NCBI RefSeq assembly: GCF_001839655.2
Contig: NZ_CP056087.1
Coordinates: forward strand, 4,154,001 to 4,218,000
Direction: 5' to 3'
DNA: 64,000 nt
Source: Pseudomonas argentinensis
GTDB lineage: Bacteria; Pseudomonadota; Gammaproteobacteria; Pseudomonadales; Pseudomonadaceae
Within the stretch, counting starts at the first letter, position 1. Every line of letters starts with the position of its first letter. Position numbers and translations under genes: made by a program. Positions 26,247 to 35,270 of this stretch are shown in pieces. The notes beneath the pieces were generated by a model. It was given only the letters and a program-made list of their open reading frames with translations, was not told the origin of the DNA and ran no database searches.

Positions 26247-26849
26247 TCACTTGAGGTGAACGTAATGTTCGGGCGGGCGGCGCATGTCGATGTCGGCGTC
26301 GTAAACCAGGTTGACCAGCTCCACCAGCATGATCGCCGTCAGCCCCCAGATCTTGTACTCGCCATAGCGATAGCTCGGCACGTACCAGCTGTGCCCGAGG
26401 TAATCGATACGGTGGGTGACCTCGCGGGGGTCGTTGCGAAAGAACGCCAGCGGCACCGAGAACACCGCGGCGATCTCACCGTCGTTGGCCTGGTAGTCGA
26501 CGAAGTCCGGCACCACCCCGACGTAGGGCGTGACCTGAATGCCATGCCTGGAAACCAGGGTACTGAGCGGACCGACGATCTCCACCAGCCCCGGCGGCAG
26601 GCCAATTTCCTCATCGGCCTCACGCAACGCGGTTTCGATCAGATCACGGTCTTCCGGGTCGCGGCGGCCGCCGGGAAAGGCGACTTCGCCGCCATGGGTG
26701 GACAGGCCGCTGGCACGCAGCGTAAGCACCACGTCGGGCTCGTCGCTACGGGTGATGGGCACCAGCACCGCGGCTTCGGGAAAGCCCTCCTGGGTTTCCA
26801 TGAAGCGCGGACTGTAATCGCGTACACGTTGGAGTAGCTCGTCCAGCAT
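26247..26849 (-). CDS. Nudix CoA pyrophosphatase (NudL-like)
   Basis: 200 residues. The Nudix box [32 protein letters not shown] is complete and is preceded by the [25 protein letters not shown] block of the NudL/CoA-pyrophosphatase group, which cleaves coenzyme A or acyl-CoA to phosphopantetheine and 3',5'-ADP. I start at the ATG at 26849 (MLDELLQRV). Two in-frame ATGs lie within the preceding few codons, and a longer frame extends into repeat sequence and is not credible. Confidence 0.88.
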   Translation of the reverse strand: MLDELLQRVRDYSPRFMETQEGFPEAAVLVPITRSDEPDVVLTLRASGLSTHGGEVAFPGGRRDPEDRDLIETALREADEEIGLPPGLVEIVGPLSTLVSRHGIQVTPYVGVVPDFVDYQANDGEIAAVFSVPLAFFRNDPREVTHRIDYLGHSWYVPSYRYGEYKIWGLTAIMLVELVNLVYDADIDMRRPPEHYVHLK

Positions 26850-26924
26850 GGGCATTCTCGGCATTCTTCTGCGCCGGATAATGGCACGAAAAAAGCTCGG
26901 AACCCACCCTTCAACACTCGCGAA

Positions 26925-27140
26925 AAGCTCGCGAGCTAGGATCATGCAAGGCGCTACGTTAGTAACAGCCTTCGGCTGGTCAAAACAGGCGGGAAAGCGG
27001 AGTGTACTTTTGTACATCAGCATTACTCGCTCCGCTCGCCCTTCGGGCCGCACTGAAGTGCATTAGCCGCAAGCGGCTTGCCGACCGGGCTGGCGATCCA
27101 GCCTGTTCTTAACGCAGCAGGGCCGACGCGCAGCAGCTTT
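26925..27140. repeat. Dispersed element, copy 1
   Basis: It shares three blocks with the sequence at 53454-53571: GCGAGCTAG...TGCAAGGCG at the left, AAGCGGAGTGTACT in the middle, and AACGCAGCAGGGCCGACGCG at the right. Between the middle and right blocks this copy has about 80 extra bases. Here the middle block is flanked by AACAGGC and GCCTGTT, which can pair. It lies directly upstream of the ABC permease stop. Confidence 0.65.
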
Positions 27141-27902
27141 TCAGCTTTTGAGGCGGTAGCCGGTTTTAAAGATCCACCCGACAGTCAGGATGCAGGCGAG
27201 CAAGAAGCCCAGGATCATGCCCAGGCTGACCATCACGTTGACGTCCGACACGCCGTAGAAGCTCCAGCGAAACGCGCTGATCAGGTACACCACCGGGTTG
27301 AACAGGGTCACCGTCTGCCACACCGGTGGCAGCATGCTGATCGAGTAGAAGCTGCCGCCGAGAAAGGTCAGCGGCGTGACGATCAGCGCCGGGACGATCT
27401 GCAGCTTCTCCCAGCCATCGGCCCACACCCCGATGATGAAGCCGAACAGGCTGAAGGTCAGCGCCGTGAGCACCAGGAAGGCCAGCATCCAGAAAGGATG
27501 GAGAATCTCGAAATCGACGAACAGCCGCGCCGTGGCTAGGATGATCAAACCGAGCACGATGGACTTGGTGGCCGCCGCACCGACATAGCCGATCAGGATT
27601 TCGAGGTAGGAAATCGGCGCCGACAGCACCTCGTAGATGGTGCCCGAGTACTTGGGCATGTAGATGCCGAACGAGGCGTTGGAAATGCTCTCGGTCAGCA
27701 GCGCCAGCATGATCAGGCCGGGGATGATGAAAGCGCCGTAGCTGACGCCATGCACCTGGGTCATGCTCGAGCCGATGGCCGAGCCGAACACCACGAAGTA
27801 CAGCGAGGTGGTGATCACTGGCGTGGCGATGCTCTGCAACAGGGTGCGCCAGGTGCGCGCCAGTTCGAACAGGTAGATGGCGCGGATCGCGTAGAAATTC
27901 AT
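27141..27902 (-). CDS. ABC-2 type exporter permease (YadH-like)
   Basis: 253 residues with about six membrane helices. [44 protein letters not shown] and [47 protein letters not shown] are the signature blocks of the ABC-2/NodJ-like permeases. It partners the ATPase encoded immediately upstream, whose stop overlaps this ATG. Substrate unknown; YadGH-type exporters are widespread. Confidence 0.92.
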   Translation of the reverse strand: MNFYAIRAIYLFELARTWRTLLQSIATPVITTSLYFVVFGSAIGSSMTQVHGVSYGAFIIPGLIMLALLTESISNASFGIYMPKYSGTIYEVLSAPISYLEILIGYVGAAATKSIVLGLIILATARLFVDFEILHPFWMLAFLVLTALTFSLFGFIIGVWADGWEKLQIVPALIVTPLTFLGGSFYSISMLPPVWQTVTLFNPVVYLISAFRWSFYGVSDVNVMVSLGMILGFLLACILTVGWIFKTGYRLKS

Positions 27903-28825
27903 GGCCGCTCCTTCACGAGACTGACGAAAATATCTTCCAGCGAGCTCTCGCTGGACTGCAGGTCCTTGAAGGCGATGCCGTGCTGGGCCAGGGCCTGCAG
28001 CAGCTCGGCGATGCCGGTGTCCTCCTGCTGGCCATCGAAGCTGTAGACCAGCTCATAGCCGTCGTCACGCAGTTGCAGGTCATCGCGCTGCAAGGCCGGC
28101 GGCAGTTCGCTGATCGGCTGCTGAAGGTGCAGGGTCAGCTGCTTCTTGCCGAGCTGACGCATGAGGGTGTCCTTGTCCTGCACCAGAATGATCTCGCCCT
28201 TGCGGATCACCCCGATGCGGTCGGCCATCTCCTCGGCTTCTTCGATGTAGTGAGTGGTAAGGATGATGGTCACTCCGCGCTCGCGCAGCTTGCGCACCAT
28301 TTCCCACATGTTGCGGCGCAGCTCGACGTCGACGCCGGCGGTCGGCTCGTCGAGAAACAGGATCTCGGGTTGGTGGGACAGCGCCTTGGCGATCATCACC
28401 CGGCGCTTCATGCCACCGGACAGTTCGAAGATCCGCGCATCCTTCTTTTCCCACAGCGACAGGTCGCGCAGTAGCTGCTCCAGGTAGGCATCGTCCGGTG
28501 CCTTGCCGAACAGCCCGCGGCTGAAACGCACCGCCGCCCACACGCTCTCGAAGCCCTCGTTGAACAGCTCCTGGGGCACCAGGCCGATCTTCGAGCGGGC
28601 CGCGCGGTAGTCGCGCAGGATGTCGTGGCCAGCTACGGTCACCGAGCCGCTGCCCGGATTGACGATGCCGCAGATGATGCTGATCAGCGTGGTCTTGCCC
28701 GCCCCGTTGGGGCCGAGCAGCGCGAAGATCTCGCCCTGGCGGATGTCCAGGTCGATGGATTTGAGCGCCGGATGGCCGGACGCGTAGGTCTTGTTCAATT
28801 GCTGGATGGAAATGACCGGTTGCAC
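27899..28825 (-). CDS. ABC exporter ATP-binding protein (YadG-like)
   Basis: 308 residues. Walker [11 protein letters not shown]-loop VPQELF, signature ELSGGMKRR, Walker [14 protein letters not shown] and the H-loop TTHYIEEAE are all intact, followed by a C-terminal domain typical of drug/polysaccharide-type exporters. I prefer the GTG at 28825 ([15 protein letters not shown]) with GAGG upstream; an ATG 33 bases earlier is in frame. The last four bases overlap the permease start. Confidence 0.92.
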   Translation of the reverse strand: MQPVISIQQLNKTYASGHPALKSIDLDIRQGEIFALLGPNGAGKTTLISIICGIVNPGSGSVTVAGHDILRDYRAARSKIGLVPQELFNEGFESVWAAVRFSRGLFGKAPDDAYLEQLLRDLSLWEKKDARIFELSGGMKRRVMIAKALSHQPEILFLDEPTAGVDVELRRNMWEMVRKLRERGVTIILTTHYIEEAEEMADRIGVIRKGEIILVQDKDTLMRQLGKKQLTLHLQQPISELPPALQRDDLQLRDDGYELVYSFDGQQEDTGIAELLQALAQHGIAFKDLQSSESSLEDIFVSLVKERP

Positions 28826-29074
28826 GGATAGGCCTCGATCCTGAAAACAGCGGGCCATTGTAAAGAAATGTTGCTCTGCCCGCTTAGCCGCCTGACGACT
28901 GCGATCATGGCGATGCGCGATCGGCTGCCGTCTGCACGGTTACAAACGCCTGCTCCGCGCGCACAGGCTCATGTCGCCATTGGCCAAATTCGGAACATGG
29001 ACACGACAACCGAGTCCGATACACGGCACACTCATGCACTTCACCGCGAACCCTTCACACACAAGGATCATGCA

Positions 29075-29386
29075 ATGGCTTTCAAACACCTGATTGGCGG
29101 CGCCGCTCTGCTCGCCCTGCTCGCCGGCTGCAGTTCGACCGACACAGCACCCACCCAGGCGTCGAAACCCGCCAGCAGCAACGGCAAATGCACTGCCGAA
29201 GCCGCGCAGAGCCTGCTCGGCCAGGTGGCCACCGCCGAAATCGTCGACCAGGCCCGCGAGCAGTCCGGCGCACGCACCGCCCGCGTGCTGTCACCCGGCG
29301 ACATGGTAACCCTGGACTACGATTCCCAGCGCCTGAACATCGATATCACCGAAGCCGAAGTCATCGAGCGCATCACCTGCGGCTGA
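29075..29386 (+). CDS. I78-family peptidase-inhibitor lipoprotein
   Basis: 103 residues. Signal peptide MAFKHLIGGAALLALLAGC with lipobox LLAGC (Cys19), then a short linker, then the I78 domain: CTAEAAQSLLGQVATAEIVDQAREQSGARTARVLSPGDMVTLDYDSQRLNIDITEAEVIERITCG, with two cysteines likely forming a disulfide. I78 inhibitors bind serine proteases such as elastase and subtilisin. As a lipoprotein it may guard the envelope against proteases. Confidence 0.88.
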   Translation: MAFKHLIGGAALLALLAGCSSTDTAPTQASKPASSNGKCTAEAAQSLLGQVATAEIVDQAREQSGARTARVLSPGDMVTLDYDSQRLNIDITEAEVIERITCG

Positions 29387-29456
29387 TTCGCCACGGCGGC
29401 CATCGTCTGCGGCACAATCGGGCCACTTCCGTCTCACCAAGGATTGGATCTGGCCC

Positions 29457-30368
29457 ATGCAGATCGATGAAGAGCTGACGCTCAAGAAGCTGGAAATCTT
29501 TCTGGCCTTCATGCGCAGCGGCAACCTGGCCCGCGCGGCCAGCGAACTCAACACCAGCAACGTCAGCGTGCACCGCGCCATCCATTCCCTGGAAAACGCG
29601 CTACGTTGCCCGCTGTTCAAGCACCAGGGGCGCAACCTGATCCCGCTGGAAAGCGCCTACGTGCTGGAGGAGAAAGCCCAGAAGCTGATCCAGGACGCCC
29701 AGGACATGGTGCGTCTGGCCCGGGAGGCCGCCGGCTTCGGCGCCGAGCGCTTCAAGCTCGGCTCGCTCTACTCGCTGACGGTGAAGACCGTGCCCCAACT
29801 GATCATGGGCCTGAAGCTGCGGCGCAGCGAACTCAATATCGACCTGATCCTCGGCTCCAACGTCGACCTGATGTACAAGCTCAGGAACATGGAGTTGGAT
29901 GCCATTCTGGTTGCCCTGAACGATGCCGAACCGCACCCCGACTGCGAGCAGTTGCCGCTGTTCTCCGATGACATCTTTCTCGCCGCGCCCAACGACTCGC
30001 CCTTCGCCGATTACAGCGAAGTGGATCTGGCCGATTTGCGCGACGACACCTTCATCACCCTCACCCAGGGCTACGCGACTTTCCGTGACGGCGAGCGGGT
30101 GTTCCAGCAGGCGGGGTTCGAGCCCAAGGTGGCGATGCAGGTCAAGGACATCTTCACCCTGCTGAGCATGGTCAGCTCCGGGGTGGGTTACGCCCTGCTG
30201 CCGGGGCGCGTGGCAGCGGTGTACGAGAACCGTATGAAGCTGATCCCACTGCAAGCCAAGTACCAGCTGCAGCAGCATATTGGGGTGGTGTTTCTCAAGG
30301 CCAGGGAGCGCGACCCGAACCTGTTGGCCCTGCTCGCCGAGTGCCGGATGTATAGCCGCCAGAGCTGA
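29457..30368 (+). CDS. mdcR: LysR regulator of malonate use
   Basis: 303 residues; N-terminal HTH (LTLKKLEIFLAFMRSGNLARAASELNTSNVSVHRAIHSLENALR) and a substrate-binding domain from about residue 95. Sequence and position, facing the end of the mdc-mad operon, match MdcR of Pseudomonas, which activates mdcA with malonate. It converges on madM with a strong terminator between them. Its target dyads are probably in the mdcA promoter at 37901-37937, 7.5 kb away. Confidence 0.88.
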   Translation: MQIDEELTLKKLEIFLAFMRSGNLARAASELNTSNVSVHRAIHSLENALRCPLFKHQGRNLIPLESAYVLEEKAQKLIQDAQDMVRLAREAAGFGAERFKLGSLYSLTVKTVPQLIMGLKLRRSELNIDLILGSNVDLMYKLRNMELDAILVALNDAEPHPDCEQLPLFSDDIFLAAPNDSPFADYSEVDLADLRDDTFITLTQGYATFRDGERVFQQAGFEPKVAMQVKDIFTLLSMVSSGVGYALLPGRVAAVYENRMKLIPLQAKYQLQQHIGVVFLKARERDPNLLALLAECRMYSRQS

Positions 30369-30414
30369 GGCCCCCTCGCTTGACGCTTCAGTTGCGGCAT
30401 CGAGCTGAACCATA

Positions 30415-30439
30415 AAAAAGCCCGCCATGACGGCGGGCA
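30415..30439 (-). terminator. Intrinsic terminator of the mdc-mad operon
   Basis: GCCCGCC (30421-30427) pairs with GGCGGGC (30433-30439) around ATGAC. On the minus strand a run of six T follows (30420-30415). It lies 8 bp beyond the madM stop. Confidence 0.9.
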
Positions 30440-30446
30440 AACAGCA

Positions 30447-31211
30447 TCAACCCATCAAACCACGCATCAGGAAGTACAGCAGCGACGGCCCAAGCAGGCA
30501 GCCCAGGGCGGTGTAGAAGGCCGCGGTCAGGCAGCCGTAAGGCACCAGCTTGGGATCGGTCGCCGCCAAGCCGCCGGCCACGCCGCTGGAGGTGCCCATC
30601 AGGCCACCGAAGATCACCGCGCTACGCGGGTTGTTCAGGCCTATATAGGGCGCCACGAAGGGCGTGGCCACCATCACCAGGATCGCCTTGATCAGGCCGG
30701 CGGCGATGGACAGCGCCATCACGTCGGAGCTGGCGCCGATGGCCGCACCCGTGACCGGGCCGACAATATAGGTCACCGCGCCGGTGCCGATGGTAGTCAG
30801 GCTGATCACGTCGGTGTAGCCGAAGGCCATGGCCACCGCCACGCCGGCGATAAAGGAAGTGAACACTCCGAGGAACAGCGCCAGCACCCCGGCGAAACCG
30901 GCACGCTTGAGCTCCTCGACACTGACGCCGAAGCCGGTGGCGACAATGGCGAAATCGCGCAGCATGGCGCCGCCGAGCAGACCGATGCCGGCGAACAGCG
31001 GAATGTCCACCAGGCCCTTCTGCCCGCCGGTGTAGACACCACCGATATAGGACAGCAGCAGCCCGAGCAGGATGGCGATGGCCGAACCGTGCAGCCGGCC
31101 GTTGGTGAGTTTGTCGGACATCCAGTAGGACACCCACATGGTGATACCGACGATGGCGAAGCCGCTGAGCAGGCTGTAGCCGGTAATGACCTTCATCAGA
31201 GATTCGTACAT
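30447..31211 (-). CDS. madM: Malonate transporter, MadM subunit
   Basis: 254 residues, about nine membrane helices. MadL and MadM together import malonate with sodium or protons. MYESLMKVITGYSLLSGFAIVGITMWVSYWMSDKLTNGRLHGSAIAILLGL and GLMGTSSGVAGGLAATDPKLVPYG are diagnostic. The ATG at 31211 matches the usual start; a GTG at 31220 overlapping the madL stop is the alternative. Last gene of the operon. Confidence 0.95.
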   Translation of the reverse strand: MYESLMKVITGYSLLSGFAIVGITMWVSYWMSDKLTNGRLHGSAIAILLGLLLSYIGGVYTGGQKGLVDIPLFAGIGLLGGAMLRDFAIVATGFGVSVEELKRAGFAGVLALFLGVFTSFIAGVAVAMAFGYTDVISLTTIGTGAVTYIVGPVTGAAIGASSDVMALSIAAGLIKAILVMVATPFVAPYIGLNNPRSAVIFGGLMGTSSGVAGGLAATDPKLVPYGCLTAAFYTALGCLLGPSLLYFLMRGLMG

Positions 31212-31216
31212 GGCAG

Positions 31217-31618
31217 TCACCGCGGCGCTTTGGTCAGGGGAGAAGCTGCTTCGGCGTCGGACTTTTTCTGCCCGACACGGCTCAGCGCCGGCACCAGGGC
31301 AAAGCCGATGATCACTGCGGCAGCGCCGGCGAGAATCGCCATCGGGCCGCCACTAAGGGCGCCGTAGACATTCTGCTGGGCGGCCATGGCGACCACGATG
31401 GGGATGTAGATGGCGCTCCAGAACTCCACGCCCTGCTCCGATTTGCCGGTGAACAGGCCACGCTTGTTCAGGTAACTGCCCAGGAAGATCAGCAGCATCA
31501 TGGCGATGCCGACACCGCCGACATTGGCGGGTACGCCGATGAGTTTGCCCAGCAGCTCTCCGATAAAGATGCCTGCCAGGGTGCAGAACGCCAGAAAGGC
31601 GACACCGTAGATGATCAT
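31217..31618 (-). CDS. madL: Malonate transporter, MadL subunit
   Basis: 133 residues, four membrane helices, beginning MIIYGVAFLAFCTLAGIFIGELLGKLIGVPANVGGVGIAMMLLIF. It is the small partner of MadM and directly precedes it. It starts 61 bp after the mdcH stop in the same operon. The C-terminal tail is charged and cytoplasmic. Confidence 0.95.
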   Translation of the reverse strand: MIIYGVAFLAFCTLAGIFIGELLGKLIGVPANVGGVGIAMMLLIFLGSYLNKRGLFTGKSEQGVEFWSAIYIPIVVAMAAQQNVYGALSGGPMAILAGAAAVIIGFALVPALSRVGQKKSDAEAASPLTKAPR

Positions 31619-31679
31619 TGTTGTTGTCCTCGTTTTACGATCGAAGTTGTTGTTCTTGTGCTTCGGTAAACGCTACGGC

Positions 31680-32606
31680 TCAGCGGTCGCGACTCACCTC
31701 CTGACGCAACATGGCGTCGAGTGTATCCAGGCGCGCTCCGGTGAAGGCGATCGCCTGCCCCGGTTCGAATACGCGGCGGGCCAGGCCGGTCAGCACGCTG
31801 CCCGGCGGCAGTTCCAGGTGCAGGCGCACGCCGCGTTCATAGGCGGTGACGAGAGTGGCCTGCCAGTCGACGACGCGGCTCATGTTATGAGCCAGGTCAT
31901 CGCGCAAGGCTTCAGGATCACGGATCAGCCGCGCCGAACTGCCGCTCAGGTAGCGCACCTGGGGCACCTGCAGTTCGACCCTGGCGAAGGCCTCCGCCAG
32001 CTCGCGAGCCGGCGCAGCGAGCAACTCGCAGTGCGACGGCACGCTCATGGCCAGGCGCCTGGCGCAGCCGGCCCCCAGTGCGCGGGCGCGCTCGGCCACC
32101 CGGGCCATGGCGGCATCGCTGCCGGCAATGACAAGCTGGGTTTCCGCGTTGATATTGGCCAGGTACACGGGGCCTTCGGCTTCGGCCAGCAGCCGCTCGA
32201 CGCTGCCCTGGTCGAGGCCGAGGATGGCGGTCATGCCGTAGCCAGCGGGATAGGCGCGCTGCATCAGTTCGCCACGCAAGGCGACCAGGCGCAGCGCATC
32301 GGCAAACTCCAGCGCACCGGCCACCACCGCGGCGGCATAGGCGCCGATGGACAAACCGGCAACATAGTCCGGGCGATAACCACGCTCGCTCAGCAGGCGC
32401 GCGGCGGCGACGCCAGCGATCAGCAGGCAGAGCTGCACGGCGCGAGTGTTTTGCAGCGCCTCGGCCGAGTCGAGCAGGCGCACGTCTTCGTTCAGGGCGG
32501 CACTGGCCTGCTCGATACAGGCCTGCACCACCGGCGCCTCGGGCAAGGCATGCAGCATGCCGGGCTGCTGCGCACCCTGGCCGGGAAAGGCCCAGAGTGT
32601 ACTCAC
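31680..32606 (-). CDS. mdcH: Malonyl-CoA:acyl-carrier-protein transacylase of malonate decarboxylase
   Basis: 308 residues. Loads malonyl groups on the MdcC carrier to start the decarboxylase cycle. The acyltransferase fold shows WAFPGQGAQQPGML at the start, nucleophile serine in AGLSIGAYAAA (~residue 95), and a catalytic histidine in VPSHCELL. The GTG at 32606 overlaps the mdcG TGA (GTGA), indicating coupling. Confidence 0.93.
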   Translation of the reverse strand: MSTLWAFPGQGAQQPGMLHALPEAPVVQACIEQASAALNEDVRLLDSAEALQNTRAVQLCLLIAGVAAARLLSERGYRPDYVAGLSIGAYAAAVVAGALEFADALRLVALRGELMQRAYPAGYGMTAILGLDQGSVERLLAEAEGPVYLANINAETQLVIAGSDAAMARVAERARALGAGCARRLAMSVPSHCELLAAPARELAEAFARVELQVPQVRYLSGSSARLIRDPEALRDDLAHNMSRVVDWQATLVTAYERGVRLHLELPPGSVLTGLARRVFEPGQAIAFTGARLDTLDAMLRQEVSRDR

Positions 32607-33238
32607 GCCGCCACCTGCTGCGATTGCCAGGGATCGCTGACCAGCAGCGGGCCGTTCTGGGTTTTCAGCAACACGCGGGGCGACTCGCCGGCCCATTCAC
32701 CCAGCGCCACGGCGCCGCTCGGAGTTTCCAGTTGCAGATCGATGCGCCCCGGCGCCTCGTCCAGCAGGCGGCACAGGGTACGCGCCCAGTCGCGTGACAG
32801 GTGATGCGGTGCGCGCAGCGACAGATCGAGATCGCTGTCCGGGTGTGCGGCACTGATGCCGCTGGCCAGCTCAAAGCCGAGGCTGCCGGTCACCCCCCAG
32901 GCCAGGCCCAGGGCGTCGAGACGCGGTGCCATTTGGCTCAGCGCCCGCAACGCCGGCCAATGGCGCTGCGCGTGATTGTGCCAGCGCCCGGCCCGCGCCA
33001 CCGCCTGTGGTGTGACCAAACGGCTGATCCCGCTCAGGCGCATCCAGGTGGCATAGCGTTGCTCACGCGCAGCGCCGCGAATACCTACCGCGACCCATCC
33101 CGCTTCGGCTGGCGCTCGACGCACCACCACCGGCACATTCCCGCCCAGGGGGGCGCGAGCCCAGGCCGGCGCCTCCGGCGGCAGGTGCTCGGAGTGCAAG
33201 CCCCAAAGCAGATCGTGTGGACGGGGTATCGGGTGCAT
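32603..33238 (-). CDS. mdcG: Phosphoribosyl-dephospho-CoA transferase
   Basis: 211 residues. Transfers the triphosphoribosyl-dephospho-CoA prosthetic group onto MdcC. The nucleotidyltransferase core GSLGFELASG...HPDSDLDLSLRAP, with the paired aspartates, is present. Start MHPIPRPHDLLWGL at ATG 33238. A 64-bp REP-like palindrome separates it from mdcE. Confidence 0.92.
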   Translation of the reverse strand: MHPIPRPHDLLWGLHSEHLPPEAPAWARAPLGGNVPVVVRRAPAEAGWVAVGIRGAAREQRYATWMRLSGISRLVTPQAVARAGRWHNHAQRHWPALRALSQMAPRLDALGLAWGVTGSLGFELASGISAAHPDSDLDLSLRAPHHLSRDWARTLCRLLDEAPGRIDLQLETPSGAVALGEWAGESPRVLLKTQNGPLLVSDPWQSQQVAA

Positions 33239-33250
33239 CGATGCGTCCTC

Positions 33251-33314
33251 CGTAGGGCGGGTGCAACCCGCCATTTCACGACGTTCAGAGTTGGCGGGGT
33301 TAACCCGCCCTACG
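33251..33314. repeat. REP-like palindrome inside the mdc operon
   Basis: CGTAGGGCGGGTGCAACCCG (33251-33270) and CGGGGTTAACCCGCCCTACG (33295-33314) form an imperfect inverted repeat, each arm itself a small dyad. It occupies nearly all of the mdcE-mdcG gap and may stabilise or attenuate the mRNA between the decarboxylase genes and the activation genes. Confidence 0.8.
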
Positions 33315-33316
33315 TT

Positions 33317-34129
33317 TCACCACTGCGCGCGCAAGGCCTTACGCACCTGCAAGGACGCCGCGCGATTTGCGGCGCCCAATCGCCCCCGCAGATCACGCGG
33401 AGCCTCGGCAATATCGATCAGGGCGCGGCCCAGAGCATCCCTAACACGTGATAGGTCGGCCGCCGTCGGCTGCGCGGCCTGCTCAACATCGAGCACCTCC
33501 GCGAGCAAGCCAAGCGAGGCGTAGCTGTCCAGGTCATAGGCCATGGGCGGCACCGTGGCGGCCAGCGCCTCCAGCTCGTCGACGCTGCGCAGGGTGATGC
33601 GCGCGGCGGCGGCCTTGCCCATGGCGTGCACCATCACCCCGGCATCGCGCAGGGCGATCAGGCGGTTGGCCTGGTAGCCGTGGGCGAGAAAGGCGCCGGA
33701 CATGGCCTTGCCCACCAGCAGGCCGATCACCCCATGGCCGGCCAGGCGGGCACGGGCATAGGCGTCCACCGCGCCGGCCAGTGCCTGGTGGATGCCATAG
33801 GCCTCCTCGCGGCGGCCATAGGCCTGGCTCGGCACATCGACGATGGCGATCAGCGCGCGCTTGTGCGCCTTGCCGCGATCCGCCTCGATGGCCTCATCCA
33901 CGGCCTGGGCCAGGCCCCAGCCTTCGAGCAGACCGACTTCGCCGTTGCGGGCTTGGGGGAATGGGTTGTTGGCATCGGCAATCACCGCCAGATAGCGCAC
34001 CGCCTGGCCAGCCAGCTCACCATCGGCCACCCGCAGCGAGGCAGGCAAACCCTGTTGCGGCTGGGCATCGCCGGCCAGGGCCTGGAACCAGTGCAGGCCG
34101 CGTTGTTCCTGTGCAGTCGTCATGTTCAT
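33317..34129 (-). CDS. mdcE: Malonate decarboxylase gamma subunit
   Basis: 270 residues. With MdcD it forms the carboxyl-releasing enzyme of the crotonase/carboxyltransferase fold. MNMTTAQEQRGLHWFQALAG, NPFPQARNGEVGLLEGWGLAQAV and GKAMSGAFLAHGYQANRLIAL are typical. The ATG overlaps the mdcD stop. Confidence 0.94.
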   Translation of the reverse strand: MNMTTAQEQRGLHWFQALAGDAQPQQGLPASLRVADGELAGQAVRYLAVIADANNPFPQARNGEVGLLEGWGLAQAVDEAIEADRGKAHKRALIAIVDVPSQAYGRREEAYGIHQALAGAVDAYARARLAGHGVIGLLVGKAMSGAFLAHGYQANRLIALRDAGVMVHAMGKAAAARITLRSVDELEALAATVPPMAYDLDSYASLGLLAEVLDVEQAAQPTAADLSRVRDALGRALIDIAEAPRDLRGRLGAANRAASLQVRKALRAQW

Positions 34130-34977
34130 GCTCCCTGGTAGGCGCTGCGCACGGCAGCGGCATCGGCTTGAACCGAGGTGTCGACGGCGCGCAGGCGTTC
34201 GAGGAACCAGGCGTGGCGACGGCTGCGCTCCAGCGTGGGTTTACCCTGGGCGAAGAGCCCGTGCAGCTCGCTGCGAATGGCCTCGACATCATCACTCACG
34301 TAACCGTCGACCAGGCCACTGGCGTGGCGCTGCTCGCCGCCGGTCAGGCTCCAGATAAAGGGGCGGTCGCGGGAGTCGTATTCATTCAGCCCAGCTTCCT
34401 GCTCGATCACCTGGGGGCCGTTGAGGCCCAGGCGCGCCTCGCGGGTGACCAGCAGGTAGCTGCACAACCCGGCTGCGATGGACATGCCGCCGAAGCAGCC
34501 GACCGGGCCGGCGACCAGGCCGATCACTGGCTGAAACTCACGCAACTCGATGATTGCGGCCTGGATCTCGGCGATGGCTGCCAGGCCCAGGTTGGCCTCC
34601 TGCAGGCGCACGCCGCCGGTTTCCAGCAGCAGCACAGCGCGGGTCGGCGTGCCGCCCTTGTTGTCTTCAGCCGCCAATTCCAGAGCGCCGGCGATCTTCG
34701 CCCCGCCCACTTCGCCAAGGCTGCCGCCCTGGAAGGCGCCTTCGATGGCGATCACCACCCCAGGCTGACCATCGATCGTCCCCTTGGCCACCACAACGCC
34801 GTCATCGGCCTGGGGCACGATGCCTTGCTTGGGCAGCCAGGGCGACATCAGCCGGGCGAAGGGGTCGAGCAGTTCACGGAAGCTGCCGGCATCGAGCAGT
34901 GCGCGAGCTCGCTTACGGGCACCGAGTTCGGTGAAACTGCGCTGCGCCAACAGGCGCTGGATGTTCTGCTCAGCCAT
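34126..34977 (-). CDS. mdcD: Malonate decarboxylase beta subunit
   Basis: 283 residues. Decarboxylates malonyl-S-ACP to acetyl-S-ACP. The carboxyltransferase-type blocks GGSLGEVGGAKIAGALELA, LLLETGGVRLQEANLGL and GPVGCFGGMSIAAGLCSYL are intact. Starts inside the end of mdcC (8-bp overlap) and ends overlapping mdcE by four bases. Confidence 0.94.
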   Translation of the reverse strand: MAEQNIQRLLAQRSFTELGARKRARALLDAGSFRELLDPFARLMSPWLPKQGIVPQADDGVVVAKGTIDGQPGVVIAIEGAFQGGSLGEVGGAKIAGALELAAEDNKGGTPTRAVLLLETGGVRLQEANLGLAAIAEIQAAIIELREFQPVIGLVAGPVGCFGGMSIAAGLCSYLLVTREARLGLNGPQVIEQEAGLNEYDSRDRPFIWSLTGGEQRHASGLVDGYVSDDVEAIRSELHGLFAQGKPTLERSRRHAWFLERLRAVDTSVQADAAAVRSAYQGA

Positions 34978-35269
34978 GGCTCAGTTCCTCCAGGCCCTGT
35001 TCCAGGCGCAGGCGCACCACGCCGGGAGTGGCGCCGAAATCATGGATGGCGATGTTCAGCGCCGGCAATTGCTGCTCGCCGAACATGCGCTCGAACAAGA
35101 GCTGCCAGCGTGGCGAACTGCCGTTGACCGAGGTGACCACTTCGATCGCCAGGGTGCCGGCCTGGCCGGGTTCCAGCATCACTTCCAGGTCGCCGGAGCC
35201 GACGCAGCCCACCAGCGCACGGCCCTTGGCCGGTTGCCCGGCGGGGAATCGAAAAGACAGGGTTTCCAT
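34970..35269 (-). CDS. mdcC: Malonate decarboxylase acyl carrier protein
   Basis: 99 residues, the delta subunit that carries the modified CoA group. METLSFRFPAGQPAKGRALVGCVGSGDLEVMLEPG contains the VGSGDLEV site whose serine receives the prosthetic group. It starts just after the mdcB stop and overlaps mdcD. Confidence 0.94.
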   Translation of the reverse strand: METLSFRFPAGQPAKGRALVGCVGSGDLEVMLEPGQAGTLAIEVVTSVNGSSPRWQLLFERMFGEQQLPALNIAIHDFGATPGVVRLRLEQGLEELSHG

Positions 35270-35270
35270 T

